Of a stretch of DNA of 64,000 nucleotides, positions 11,419-23,830 are shown in pieces. The stretch is from Quillaja saponaria (taxonomy: Eukaryota; Streptophyta; Magnoliopsida; Fabales; Quillajaceae). Below the pieces are notes generated by a model that worked only from the letters and a program-made list of their open reading frames with translations, searched no databases and had not been told where the DNA came from. The translations under genes were made by a program, and so were the position numbers. How positions within the stretch are numbered: the stretch's first letter is position 1; every line of letters starts with the position of its first letter. Location: contig CM055606.1 of assembly GCA_029379385.1 (NCBI GenBank), positions 1,736,001 to 1,800,000 on the forward strand, given 5' to 3'.

Positions 11419-11901
11419 ATGAGTTCGAAAGTGAGTGGTAAGGTGAAGTGGTTCAATGATCAGAAGGGTTTGGGTTCATAACCCCTGATGATGGCAGTGA
11501 AGATCTGGTTTCGTATCAATCATCATCGATCCGATCCGAGGGGTTTTTCGTAGCCTCGGTGAAGGCGAATCTGTTGAATTTTTGATTGAATCTGACTCTA
11601 GTGGTCGTGCTAAGGCCGTTGATGTCATCTGGCCCAGATGGGTCTGCTGTTCAGGGAAGCCGCCGTGGTGGAGGCGGTGGTGGAGGAGGGTGGAAGCTTC
11701 GGAGGAGGCGGTGGCAGAGGTGGACGCGATTTTGGAGGATATGGTGCTGGTGGAGGATATGGAAGTGGTGGAGGCGGTGGAAGAGGTGGTAGAGGGGGTG
11801 GTGGTGGGTATGGAGGTGGTGGTTATGGAGGAGGAGGCGGCGGAGGTGGGGCTTGTTATAAGTGTGGCGAGTCTGGGCATTTGGCTAGGGACTGCTTCTA
11901 G
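11419..11901 (+). pseudogene. Second cold-shock/glycine-rich protein copy, frameshifted
   Basis: This is the duplicate of the gene at 5111-5587. The ATG is kept, but a base is missing in the RNP1 region (GGGTTTGGG against GGGTTTTGGG). Further changes follow: altered bases around 11505-11525, two extra bases at about 11540, one at about 11627 and one at about 11688. The cold-shock domain therefore cannot be read through. From about 11695 the Gly-rich part and the CCHC knuckle are still open in one frame up to the same TAG (11899-11901). Transcription is possible since the leader is also copied, but a cold-shock protein is not expected. Confidence 0.9.
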
Positions 11902-12412
11902 GGGGGTGGCGGTGGAAGGTACAATGGCGGAGGCGGTTATGGTGGTGGAAAATGCTCCAACTTTGGGGAGTCTGGGTTTTCCTTCCATCTGCTCTGTAAC
12001 CCAAATCTGCTTGCATTATGTTTTATTGGTTATCTTTTTTTCTTTTTTAGTTTCTAGGTCTAATTTGATAATGGTGATGCTGGTTTTGCCGTTTTTGCTT
12101 TGAGTTGCTTTCCTAGTGGTTTTTCTGAAAGTAGTAATGTGGAATTGGGGCTTGGTATGTTACAGAGTACAGTAGACGGAATGGTGAGGAATTGAATGTT
12201 TTGAAACTTTGTACTAAGCAAGTGTTAATACACATAAATACAGTTCTGTTTTGGCTCTGTAATCTGATTCCTTTTCATTTTCCTGTTATTGATTTTTTTT
12301 AATGTTTAACAGATGGTTCTGCGTTTTTTATTTTCTGGTTATATTGAACAAATTGATTGGTTGGCATGTGTGTGTTTGTTATTTGATTGGGGGGTTTCAT
12401 ACACCTCCCTGG

Positions 12413-13217
12413 CTTGATAATCTGATTCCTGTTCCCTTTGTTATAGACTTTGTGTTTGCTTATAATCAACTAATCCTTTGTGGTGGTTCTGCTTTTTATA
12501 ATTTTTGGTGGTATACTGGTATTGTTACTGCTTCTTTCTGAGACTCTCGAGTAGTGAGAAAGAAGACCCTTAAACTAGTTTGACGAAATAACAACTCTTT
12601 AAAATTGACCTCTTTTAGTGTTTCATTCATGGTATTTTGTAGGGACAGATTGGGTTCTATATTTCCTTTTTCGTCTAAAAAAAGGGAAGCTGTAATGGTG
12701 CCAAGCCAGAGCAATAATGCTACCTATACCCCTATATAGTGGAAAATTTTCCTTGTTTGAACATAGGATGTGATTTTGTGGTCCATCCATTCTTGCTAGT
12801 CTGCCATAGTGTTTGTGGGCTCTATTTAATTTTGTAGCATTGGATATGTGGGTAAGTTGATGGCTTTATCAGATTTCAGATTGCTGATGCTAATCTTTTT
12901 GCTGTCAGTTTGGCATTGGCATTCGGCATTGTGATCACTACGCTAAGTGTGTCCTCATGAGAAGTGGGCAAATGTCTTGGATTTTTAGCTTTCAGGATAG
13001 CCTTGCACTGGGCTGGACTTTTTAAGTTGTTGATAGACCTGGCCATCCCACTTTGCAATCCTATATTTCTATTAACTAACAAATGATGACGCAGAAAATA
13101 TAGATAGAGCAAAAGTACAAAGTATATATTTGTAAAGGGGAAAAGATTAATATTGGCCCACAACATATATTCATGGTTAATTTAACACATTGGCACGTAA
13201 TAGCTCTTTCAACATGT
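12413..13217. other. Intergenic stretch between the duplication and LAX2
   Basis: No gene is recognised. The first 100 bases partly resemble the cold-shock 3' UTR again (a TAATCTGATTCCT string recurs). The last part is the 3' flank of the minus-strand LAX2 gene. Confidence 0.4.
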
Positions 13218-15891
13218 TTAATGGCCATGAGGTGTGAAATGTGGGTGGTGAAGAGGTGAAGGAGCAGTTGCATTGAGGAGATGAGGTTGTGGTGGAAGAC
13301 ATTGGTAACACTTTGTGAACCATCCGAATGTGTCAATCTGGTGTATGAAGTTCACCATGCTCGCCCACCCACCAAATCCAAACCCTACAACTAGGACCCA
13401 CACCACCACAAATACATTGATCGTAGTACGTACCCACCCACCTTCCTACTAACTTGGGTGGCTGCTCCACTGCATTCTGCATCACAACCGTTCATCACAA
13501 ACAGTTAGATTGAATTTTAATCCGACAGCATTGATGAGTCAAACAAGTTTGATCATACCTCTCTTGCAGAAGCTGATTTGAAGGTGAAGATGTGGGCCAG
13601 TGCTGGGATGATGTAAACAGTGAAGCTGACAAGAAGTGATCCAACGGTGGAATTGATGGGTCCGAAAAATGGAAAAATGATGGCCAAGAACCAAATAGGA
13701 ATGACCACAGGCAACCTTACTGCAGCTCGTTTGCATAAACTCTTGCACTCATGCATTCCTATTGCTTTCTCCCATACAAAGTATAGGGGTGTGCATGCAT
13801 ATCCAAATGTTATAAACTGCAAAAATCATAAATATAGAAAATCAATTGGTAATATTCAAATTTTATATAAATTATAAATATAGTATAATGGTTATGGGGA
13901 GGCAAGATAATGTGTGTGCCTGGTGGATAAGCATTAATATGACAGCCATGTCTCTGAAAGGTGATTTAGGGAGCAGAGCAAAAGCATTAGAGTGATTGAG
14001 AAGCATGTCTCCAAATGCCCAATAAACTGCTGATGCCGATGGAAGTGTTAGTGTCAGGACATACAGGGTAGCGAACAAGTATATGGCCTTGAATTTCTGA
14101 GGCTTCCACATTGCATGCATGATCTCCCTGTATACATTTTATTTATGAATTATTATTAGTACTACTACACTACTAACTCATTCATGATCAATTATATATG
14201 TTTAAGAAGTTGTTAAAGCAAAATATTCAAAGCTATTTCCTTGAGTTCCGAACTTAAAAGTTTAAATATTTATATTATTTGCTTTTTGACATGGTATTAA
14301 CACAAGCTAAAAGAAGAGAGTATGTGAAGCAAAAACTCTGTTCACATATAGCCACCTTCTTGTCTTTTTTTCCTTTTAAGTAATTCCATTTTCTACTTTT
14401 AACAACAACAAAGAAAAGTAGTATTGTTTCACCCAGCTGTCATTTGTGAGAAAAAACGTGAAAGGCTAACATAACAACTAAGATCTAGGCTTCCTGATGA
14501 AAGCTGGATTCTCTTGGCCTTTTCTTCATGATAAAAGCAGAACCAATTATAGACAGAACCTTGGCTTTTTAGTTTCTACAACCACCACATTTGGCCTCCC
14601 ACGCCTAACAAGGGCAATTTGGGTAAAATGTAATAAGTTTGCCAATAAAATAATGCAGAATTTGCAGGGTTTAGTCAGTATTTGCAGCATAAAAATAAAA
14701 GGTTTAGTCATTAACAAAATGACGTTAAGCCCTTCTTACACACAATAGACATTTCATTGTCGTATTTACTACTGTAATAGCGAGTATGTAAAACACAAGA
14801 ATTGAATTATAGAATCAGAGGTTAATTGTCTTACACAGTAACAGCATGTCCCCCAAATGTGTAGAGAATGTTTGTGGCCCCTGTGAAATATAACACCAAT
14901 TTGCTTGGACCTGAATGCTTAACTCCCTCAACCTAACAGTAATTATAATAAATAAAGAAATATAATTAATTACAATTAATTAGTAAAAATTAATTGAGTT
15001 TATTCAATTAAGTACCTACCTGGCCATGTAAGAGGGATGCAATGGTTAGATACCAAGCAGTGTAAGTGGTCATGATGAGGCCCAAAAAGGACCAGATTCT
15101 GTAGTTGTGAAATGAAGGGATAAAGACAGTTGTAGCACAACAAGCTCCAAAGATGTAAGTCCAAGTCCTCTTGTCAAGATTATCATTAATGTAATATATG
15201 TTGCTGCAGTCAAGAAATTAAAGAAATATCATACACTTGTGGATCTGGTTCTTATAAAAGTGTTTCAGACAAATAATCAAACAGTTGATGTTCTTAAGTA
15301 AAGGAAGGTTCAGAACTCAGAGATGAAAATGGGATTAGGTACCTTGCACAAGCAATAAGCTGAATCACAGACCCAAACAAAAGAAAAGTGCAATTAAAAC
15401 CCAAACCCACGTTTCTCCAGTGCTTTCCAAGGAGTCCATCAAGAACTTCAAACCACTGTATGACATGGTTTCTGAAATCAACCTTTTCTTTCTCTTTTCT
15501 AGTTCTGTATTCAACACAGAGAATGCTAATGAGGTAAGCAGTCCAGCTACCTATTAATCCATAGAAGAGTTGAAAAAGTATCCCAGAAAGATATCCCAGT
15601 TGGGAAAATGAGTAAGGCAATGTAAGCAGAACTTGAGCCACCTGATCACATACATATGTAGAATGTAAATTTACAAAAAGGGGAACAAGAAAAAATGAAA
15701 CTTGATCACACAAATTGCTTAAAAATGATATATACCTGGTTGGAAGAACAGCTAAACCAAGCATCATAAACAGAGCCACCATGCCAGAACAAGTTTGATA
15801 ATTTGGATTTTATGTTTTTGGATTTCCCTTCTGTTTCCATTTCCACATAATTTCCAACAATTACAGTTTCCACCTCTTTCTCAGACTCCAT
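13218..15891 (-). CDS. LAX2: Auxin influx carrier, LAX2 type, with one frameshift in the last exon
   Basis: AUX1/LAX proteins are plasma-membrane proton-auxin symporters of the amino acid/auxin permease family with about 11 membrane helices. Seven exons are read on the minus strand: 15891-15736, 15641-15343, 15203-15020, 14932-14835, 14127-13920, 13816-13559 and 13476-13218. The N terminus with VVGNYVEME-like sequence, and later FWHGGSVYDAWFSC, HVIQWFEVLDGLLGKHWRNV and ENAVEQPP, fit LAX2 better than AUX1, LAX1 or LAX3. Exon phases join cleanly up to exon 7, which is 259 bp (one base too many). An extra base at 13425 splits the expected GTYTINVF. Without it the protein would be 486 residues, normal for the family. 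Exon 5 ends in CAG|GC instead of CAG|GT. Either the gene is damaged, an in-frame acceptor at 13445 is used, or the extra base is an assembly error. Confidence 0.9.
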
Positions 15892-15937
15892 CTTTCTCTT
15901 TCACTTGCTGTCACTCTGAAATGTAGTGACTTTCTTT

Positions 15938-16004
15938 TCTTCTTCTTCTTCTTTTGCTCTAATGGCGGGTTTCAATGCAATGTGGCATTCCCATAGAATA
16001 TATA
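15938..16004 (-). promoter_or_regulatory. Probable LAX2 core promoter and CTT-rich leader
   Basis: On the minus strand a TATATATT box lies at 16004-15997, about 105 bases upstream of the ATG at 15891. Between them is a GAA/CTT microsatellite (about 15934-15955), typical of plant 5' leaders. This is a position-based inference. Confidence 0.5.
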
Positions 16005-19000
16005 GAGAGAGGAGCTACTTATTAGAGTTGTTGTGAGTGGAATACACCTACACCCAGTACATATACAGAGACAGAGAGGACAGAGAAGGCAGAAGGGGAA
16101 GTAGATTCTACTTCTCGAAGGGTGGGAAAGGCTGCGTTTGAAAGGTATTGTTGAGAGAGCGCCGAACGGTTTCGTGAAGCGAGTAATAAATCGCCTCTTT
16201 GCAGAAAATAAATGCTACTACAAACTCTGCAAGTAAGTATTGTGGTAATTTGACGAATTCGTACATAATTTATTTTATTTTATATTATTTTAAAAATTCT
16301 TATAAAATATGATGATTAAATTGCAATTAGAGCAGAGTTACTATTTTTTTATAAATAAATAAAAAAGGTTAATTATTTAGTTTATCTTGTAAAATTTTGA
16401 ATGAAATGACTAATTTTAAATGATGAAACAAAAATTGAAATATCAAAATAAGACAGGAGATTTTTATCTAAGATAACAATTTTAATTTAATTTTAGGTAT
16501 AAAAATATATTTCCCATAATAGATTAAGGGCGGGAAATGGTATTAAATTATACATCTCATATGGTATATGTATTGTACCTTCTTAATTAACTGGAATGGA
16601 TAAGAATCAGGTATGGATAAGAGATAAATAAAAAAAGTTGATAAAATATGAGTTTGGTCAAATCCGCTCATCATTCGTAACATAAGAGTTAGTCCATTTG
16701 ATATATATATATATTGTAAAAGTTAGTTTAACTATAAATCAGATTTTAAAATTCAAATTGATTATAAGTGAAATATATGTTTGTAATTATGTAGATAAGT
16801 CTAATAGGTATTTGATACATATATGGTATAAGTTATTTATGTGTTAAACTACAATAAAAGGTATACATATCATTGTATATTTTGTTAAAAATTATTCTTT
16901 AATTATTAATTTTTTTAAAAAAAAGATCATATATTAGTTATAATAATTTTTTTATTTCAACCAAAATGAACATTTTTATTTTACTGAAACTTTTTTAAAA
17001 TGTCAGCTTATAATAAATCTTAAATAAAAATATGAGATTATTTAAAACTATTTTTTTAAATTGTTCTTTGAGTTGAATTCAAAATTTTATATTTTATATA
17101 CTTTTGTATGATTTAAATAAAAATATTTTTATTTATATGAATTAACTTAAAGTAAACAAGAGAATAATTATAAAATATAAAATTTGAGTCTAGGGGTACA
17201 AAATATAATAATAAAAAAATAATAAAGATAGATTAGTCTATTTATATGTGAGAACTCAATCCGATTTTATAAATGGACCAATACTAATTTATATAAATTG
17301 TTGAGGTTCAGATTACATTATATTGGTTTAATCAATAAATTGGGCAACACGAAGACATCCTACCTATAATCCCAGGTCTCAAACCATGTACCAAATTAAC
17401 TACTATGGGAAGCAAAAAAAAAAAAAAAAAAAGGCTGATAGGAAATGATAAGAAAATAGAACGCATGATTGCAGCCAAACGGGCGTTGTAGCTTTGCAAA
17501 ATATCAACTTCAAGAAAGCTGCCTTTTTCACGTAGTCATCCCCTCAAACCCCAATTTTCAATTTTTCTGATTGTTGTCTGCACTGCAGTCTGCATATATA
17601 GTATTTGTCTTTGAATAAGCTGGCTGGAGAAATTATTGATTTTTATCCTTCATCTCATGCTGTTAAACTATAATTCATTTGTCTTTTTATATATAAGGAG
17701 AAGGAGAAGAAAAAAGAAGCATGCCTTCAAGGTGTTAAAAACTAAAGCATTGTTCTACAACAGTGCAACATCTTCATGGGTTCTGTTTGGACCCCTCATA
17801 GTCATCCATTCCATGTTTAGTCATCTTTTCTAGTTCATGAGACCAGAAACATTCTCTGTAACAAATGTCTCCTTGACTGACCACATCAAAATCATGCATG
17901 TACAAATTAAGCACCAAGTTCTGTTGCTGATATTTTCTCGTAGTGTAACATAATCAACACCTTAATCGATTGGTTTTACGAGCTCTGTTCTTGATATTAC
18001 ATTGGTCTGAAGAATTAGAATGTAATACTATTAACTGGTTGGCTAAGGTCGGTTTCTGCATAATTAGCAGAATTCAGTTTTTGTACACGTTTAGCTTAAA
18101 TAATGTATGGAAGTTGTACTCAAATATGATTACTGAAGGCTTATAGCTTAAATGTATGTCAAGCAAAGTTGCTTAATTTACACTAAAAGCATTTCAAAGA
18201 AAGCAAATAAGAAGGCTTTAAAACTTGTGGCACGAGCTTTGAAGGGGTAATTTAGATAAAGAAGAAAGATCAACATCTTCCACTATATATGTTTCTCTTT
18301 ATCATTCGTTTTTCATTCATGTTGGGCTATTTTGATGGGTGTCCCATCTTTGTTCTGATATCAAAAAAATAAACTTTCTCCTTTAACTTTTAGTATGTAG
18401 GAGAAACCTGCATTGATCACTTAAATAAAATCTCATTTCCAACATATATTGTCTAAATCAATTTGTTATACGTTCGATATAAGATTCAGAACACAAAAAC
18501 TCTTCTACACAGTAATCACACTAGGGCCATTTGTTGAAACAATTAGTGGCCCAGTTTCTATGATGTTAAAGCAGACTTGCACTTAGAAGCATTTTCTATG
18601 GTTTTAAGGCCCATCATCAGACACCATACTGGGATGGGATCATATTTGAGAAAGAAAGTAAAATGGGCTTCATTAACAAGACCACAGCCTCCATTTCTTC
18701 CCTCCCTCATTTATTTGAAATGGAAATGAACAAAGAGCAAGTTTTTTCTTAACTATTTTTATTTGTTTGATTGGGGATCTCATTATGAAAAATACAATAA
18801 GAAAGTTAAAGATTTTGGTTTGTGTATATGAAAGTATAGATTGAATTGTCTGAATGGTCTTTGCAAACTTGCGGTGTGGGGCTCCTAATATGTAATGGTA
18901 CCCCTTGCTGCAGAAGAACACATCATTTAATTTATTTTTTTTGGCACAACATCAATTACTTTTACTTTTCTCAAAGTGACTTTTCCAAATTGAACCCTTT

Positions 19001-20040
19001 TTGTCCAACTTTCAAATGATGAAAGGAAAATGAAAACAATGTGAACCATTTTCAAATTTATTTTCAGAAATTGTTTCATGAGGTTTATGCTTGCATATTT
19101 ATTTATATAAGATTTAAATTATAATTTAGAAATCTTCTTTTGAATTATATTAAAAAAAATTTGAGCTAAGATTCTCATGTTATAAATATAACTACTCAAT
19201 TTAGCTAAACCCAAACAAATTCGAAGTCGTATTAAAGAGAAGTTAAAAGTTGAGGTATAAAACTCTATGCAATCATGATTCAAATTTTGATCTTATGTTT
19301 TTCACGATCTAAATATCAACTTGTCACGTCTATATAACTCCCTCATTCATGTTATATGCAGTTGTTAACAAATATTCTATAAGCAAGAATTCACACAATT
19401 TATCAGTAGGCTAATGGATACACCGACATGTCGAGTAAGCAGGGGAGTTGATGTTAAGTTTATATATACCCGATTTTATTTCTATTTCTTTCATGTTGAA
19501 TGCTATTAAAACTTGTTTTCCACAATTGTCTTACTCGAACTATGTATAATTTTTTTGTTAATATTGTTTGTCAAGCCTTAAAGTTTATTTTAAAAGATAA
19601 TGATCTCATAAACAACTGGACACATATCACGAGTTCATTGATTGTCATATTTTATATAATGAGATTAAAATCTCAAATAAAAAAAAGATTAATTCTCAAA
19701 CTCACTCTCTCCTTAAATGTTTTCACAAATTCATATTATGTAGTGACTTTAAAGTTTTTATAAATTTTAGAATTATCTTTCTCTACCAAGTTGATAGTGT
19801 TAAAACCGATAATAACACTGTAATCAATTCTCATTTTAACAAAAAAAAATAAAATAACAACTTGGTCATAATGCCAAAATTTAAACATTAAATGTTAACT
19901 TTTTAAGTTTTAAGTAATTAATAATTACATCGGTGTCATTGTAATTTTGATGCTGCATTTGATGTTCACTAGTATTTTGGCAAAAGTCAAATTTTCAAGC
20001 TTCCTACAATAGTGTACCATAAAAAGAAGAGAAATTGTGT
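16005..20040. other. AT-rich intergenic region without recognised genes
   Basis: Short open frames here have no recognisable domain and no codon bias. A run of about 18 A lies at 17416-17433. Several AT-rich blocks (16250-17340, 19080-19960) look like old transposon or MITE relics but I could not define ends. Confidence 0.4.
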
Positions 20041-20150
20041 TTTGAGATTTGGGAATCCAATGCTTTTTGCTTGCCATAATTGCGGTGCAGTGGCCGCACT
20101 GGCAGCCTTGCTAGTAGTTTACAATCATAAACAGCAGGGATACACCGTTC

Positions 20151-20193
20151 TCCACGTGTCACAACCTTAACGGTCATCGTATTCTGACGTGGC
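20151..20193 (+). promoter_or_regulatory. ABRE/G-box-like elements upstream of the thaumatin-like gene
   Basis: CCACGTGTC at 20152-20160 and TGACGTGGC at 20185-20193 contain ACGT cores of the type bound by bZIP factors in abscisic acid and stress responses. They lie about 530-570 bases before the start codon of the plus-strand gene. Function is inferred only. Confidence 0.4.
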
Positions 20194-20723
20194 TTCATTA
20201 GCACTAGTAGGATAGGATCAACAGCCTCACCAGCTCACCATCCCTGTCAGATTAAAATAGGTGACCTGGACTAACACTAGAAACAAAACGCAGCGTACAG
20301 GCATACATTTATTAAGGACCTCTGGTAATGGTGGGCCATGACTCACGAGAGAAAGAACTTTAGGTGGGGCCTGTTGTTGTTGTTTTTTTTTTTTTTTTTC
20401 GGCCAGAGGACCTGTTTTCTCTGAAAGCTTGGACTCTTTTTTTGACCATCCTTACATTGCCCTACCTTATCATCTCATGGGGATTCACTTACCTGATTTC
20501 CTACCCTGCTATTGAACTTCCAAAACTCCCATGTCCTTCACCGTTTTGTGAGCTCTCTCAGTATTCTGTCAGTACTATTGCTTCCCGGCAAGGAGTAAAG
20601 CCCTCCACAGTCACTACCCCCATTACCCAATGCATCATTGACACCATTCTTCTCCCATAATCTTAACCAAAACCCAATAAAAAATTCCAAACCATTTACA
20701 GTTCAAGAAAGGAACAGAATAAA

Positions 20724-22209
20724 ATGATGCATAACATCCGCATGGGTCATCGTTCTTGTGTTTCTTCCACCCTCATTTTTAGCTTTGTTCTTCTTCTACT
20801 TGTCACTTCCAGTTCCAGAGGTGAAAAATTATGTTCAAGCTTTGATTTTTCTTCATGGTTTACTTCATTTTTAATTTTTGCTATGAAAAACACTCAACTG
20901 TTGGTACTTTCCTTTTCAGGTGTTCTGGGTGCTACATTTATGTTTGTAAACAGATGCGACTACACCGTATGGCCAGGTATTCTTGCCAATGCGGGCAGCC
21001 CAAGGCTTGACAGCACCGGATTTGAGCTCCCAAAAGAAACTTCCCGTTCATTCCAAGCTCCAACAGGGTGGTCCGGCCGATTTTGGGGTCGAACTGGTTG
21101 CAACTTTTACGGATCCGGCTTAGGATCTTGCCTTACTGGCGATTGTGGCTCCGGTCAAGTGGAATGTAACGGTGCTGGAGCAGCACCGCCTGCAACTCTC
21201 GCAGAGTTTACTCTTGGTACAGGTGGGCAAGACTTCTACGATGTCAGTCTTGTGGATGGGTACAACCTGGCTATGATTGTTGAAGGAACGGGCGGGTCGG
21301 GTCCCTGTGCTTCGACTGGCTGCACCACGGATCTCAATCAGCAATGCCCGTCTGAGTTAAAGGTTGGTGATGGGGATGCGTGTAAAAGCGCTTGTGAGGC
21401 GTTTGGGAGTCCAGAGTACTGTTGCAGCGGCGAGTATGGTACGCCCTCGACATGTAGGCCGTCTGTTTACTCGGAGATGTTCAAGGCTGCGTGCCCAAGG
21501 TCGTATAGCTACGCATACGACGATGCTACTAGTACATTTACCTGTACCGGAGCTGACTATACGGTGACATTTTGCCCATCTTCTCCAAGGTGGAGTGGAT
21601 TCTTACTTTTATTGTTTACATAGCTCTGCTTTTCTTGCTCTAATATATGATTGACTCAATCTAAGATTGCTTTATTTTCTGTTACCCCCTTTAACCACTA
21701 GGGTACATTTCTTTTGTTTCTGAAAATTAAAACTTCAAATTCAGCAATTTTGAGAATAAAATATTTGTATTAAATTGTTGTTGGATCTTGGTGCTTGGAG
21801 TAATGGCAATGATTACATTTTGAAATTATGACATAAATAATTTATTGTGTTGTTGGGTTGTTTTCGGTGACGAATTTGTTGGTCAGAACAAATGGAAATT
21901 CATGTTTGTCCCAATGTCTTAATGTGCAGTCAGAAATCTTCAAGAGATACAACGCCAATGACCTCAACAACACCACAAGGGTCAGGGACAGGGACAGGAA
22001 CAGGAACATTGACTGGTTCAGAATCCGGTTCGGGGTATTTGGGTACTGGTTCTGGGTCAAGCTCAGAATCAGGAGAGGCTATGTTAGCAGATGGGTCATA
22101 TTTAGCTGGTTTGGCAATGGGAGACTCACCCAGAACAGTCTCTCAGTCTACCCTACAATCCTCCTTGACAATGGCTGCTGCTTTTTCACTCATTCTCTGC
22201 TTGCTTTAG
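20724..22209 (+). CDS. Thaumatin-like protein (PR-5 family) with GPI-anchor signal
   Basis: Three exons are read: 20724-20820, 20920-21589 and 21930-22209. They join in frame to give 348 residues. A signal peptide is encoded mainly by exon 1 (hydrophobic FSFVLLLLV). The thaumatin domain runs from about residue 35 to 255, with GWSGRFWGRTGC, FYDVSLVDGYN, the Cys-rich CKSACEAFGSPEYCC and FTCTGADYTVTFCP. The acidic-cleft Arg, Glu and Asp residues appear present. Exon 3 adds a Thr/Ser/Gly-rich linker (GTGTGTGT-type) and a hydrophobic C-terminal tail ending AAAFSLILCLL, which fits a GPI-anchor signal. Such proteins sit on the outer plasma membrane or wall and are linked to defence or beta-glucan binding. 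A second ATG at codon 7 could also be the start. Reading exon 2 through its donor would give a shorter protein ending soon after the domain. Confidence 0.9.
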
Positions 22210-23538
22210 TTGTAGCTGCTCAGTTTTCCACTCGTGGCTTTTTCTGATTAATGTATATTCATCACAGAATGGAGGGCTAGATGTGTTTCTTAAGTTTTGG
22301 CTTTGGTAAGAGAGCTGACAGATTGTTCCTGATTGTAAACCACCCACTTCAAGATTCTCCAAAAAAATTTAATGTTTTCACTCTTAATAGGTTAAAGTCT
22401 TTGTTTTTATATTAGTATTAGGAAGTATTAGATGCCTTTCTCTTTACCACTCAAGCTTTTCGAGGTTCTGCAATTTTGTGGTGTTTAAAGCAATGTATCT
22501 CTGATTTTGTGCTGGCTCTATTGTTTTTACATATAAAATTGATTCTGAGTTTGGTTTCTTTGTAAAGAGGGGAGGAAGGAAAAGTTGTCCTAAAAGATTG
22601 TATAGTGTGAACAATATGCTAAGATGGTGGCTGAGTATCACTTTGCGGATCTCACAAGTCACAGGCAGTTGGTTTTGCTTTTGCCTTTTGTCTGCCATAA
22701 AATGAATTTCTGTGTGTTTGGTGGATGAGAAAATGATAGTAAAATTGTGTTGTGAATCGAATATAGAAGGGAAATAAAATAACTTCAATAGTTGGTTGCT
22801 TGTTCGGAGAAAATTTCTAGACAGAGATCTTATAAGCGGGTAAAGTTAAGAGAGAATAAAGTCAATTAGTGGATTATATGTTTGTTGATAATGTTGTTAA
22901 CTAGATGGCTACTCATTAGGGTTGTAATATTCAATATAGAGGTCCCACCACAAGAGTATTCTTCATTATGAAGAGATAACATTTAAGACTAGTTATGTTG
23001 TTTATGGTATTTGATTACCCCATTTGATGGCCAAGATTGTTTTGCCTCTAACTGATAATTTTGTTGTATTCTACTTTCCAAGCTGAATTAGTAATGGGTT
23101 AAAGCAATTGAGAACATAAAAATGGTTAGTTCGCTTTCTTTGCTTTAGGCAGCTGTTTTGCTCCATATATTGGTGATGATCATTTCAATAAATGGTGTTG
23201 CACAGATTTTAGATTCACAATCTCATGGCCTAATATTACTGTAACAGACCATCATAATCTATGGAACTTCAATTACGTAAACCCAGAAAGCAGGGATCGC
23301 TCCCAACTATGGGTGAGTAGGCGAGAATTTGAAACTAGTTTGACAGCATAGGCAGAAGAATAATTATTTACAAGCCGGTCATACGAATGTAAATTGTAAG
23401 AAACACATAAAATATAATGATGGAAATCATGCAGGGTAAGAAGATTGAATTAGTAGTTCTGTTGCCATACTTGATGTTTGTTTTGTACTGATCACCTGAT
23501 AATCCATAAATCCATAAAAGCTTAAGAACCATATATGC
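22210..23538. other. Intergenic stretch after the thaumatin-like gene
   Basis: The first 200-300 bases are the likely 3' UTR. I see no further gene, RNA or clear repeat before the exon-like remnants that begin at 23539. Confidence 0.4.
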
Positions 23539-23830
23539 TCATCTGTCACACTCTACATAACCTGTTCGCCATTCCTTAAGGAGCTTGTCAACCACATCAA
23601 CTACTGGGAGGTTCTGAAAATCATTGTTGGTTAGGCACATTTTGTAACACCCATTAAGGTAGAGTGCAGTCCGAAACATTATGCCATTTACAAATAAAAA
23701 GTACTATTCACTCTTGTTCCTTAAGACTTGCTTGAATACCTGTGTATTTTTATCAAGGGTTTTGCTGATATCAACCTCAATAAGTCAAATTAGAAGTTCA
23801 AGTGTTGCTAACTTGTCTAGGGACAGCTCT
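23539..23830 (-). pseudogene. Two exon-like remnants of an unidentified gene
   Basis: On the minus strand, 23613-23539 reads NLPVVDVVDKLLKEWRTG followed by YVECDR and a stop, preceded by a good acceptor (GATTTTCAG). Upstream, the stretch ending at 23740 reads VDISKTLDKNTQ and stops at a donor (CAG|GTATTC). Both join in phase 0 across a 126-bp intron. Further upstream that frame has a stop. I do not recognise the protein. It is most likely the 3' tail of a broken gene, but a live gene with unseen exons is not excluded. Confidence 0.45.

Larger units (their letters stand above)
7694..12412 (+). repeat. Segmental tandem duplication, copy 2
   Basis: This is the second copy of 1285-6100 in the same orientation, about 1.6 kb beyond the end of copy 1. 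The retrotransposon, the GAGCTC-rich tract, the telo-box region and the cold-shock gene are all in the same order. Copy 2 has more single-base indels inside the coding region than copy 1, which points to relaxed selection here (or poorer assembly). Confidence 0.95.
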
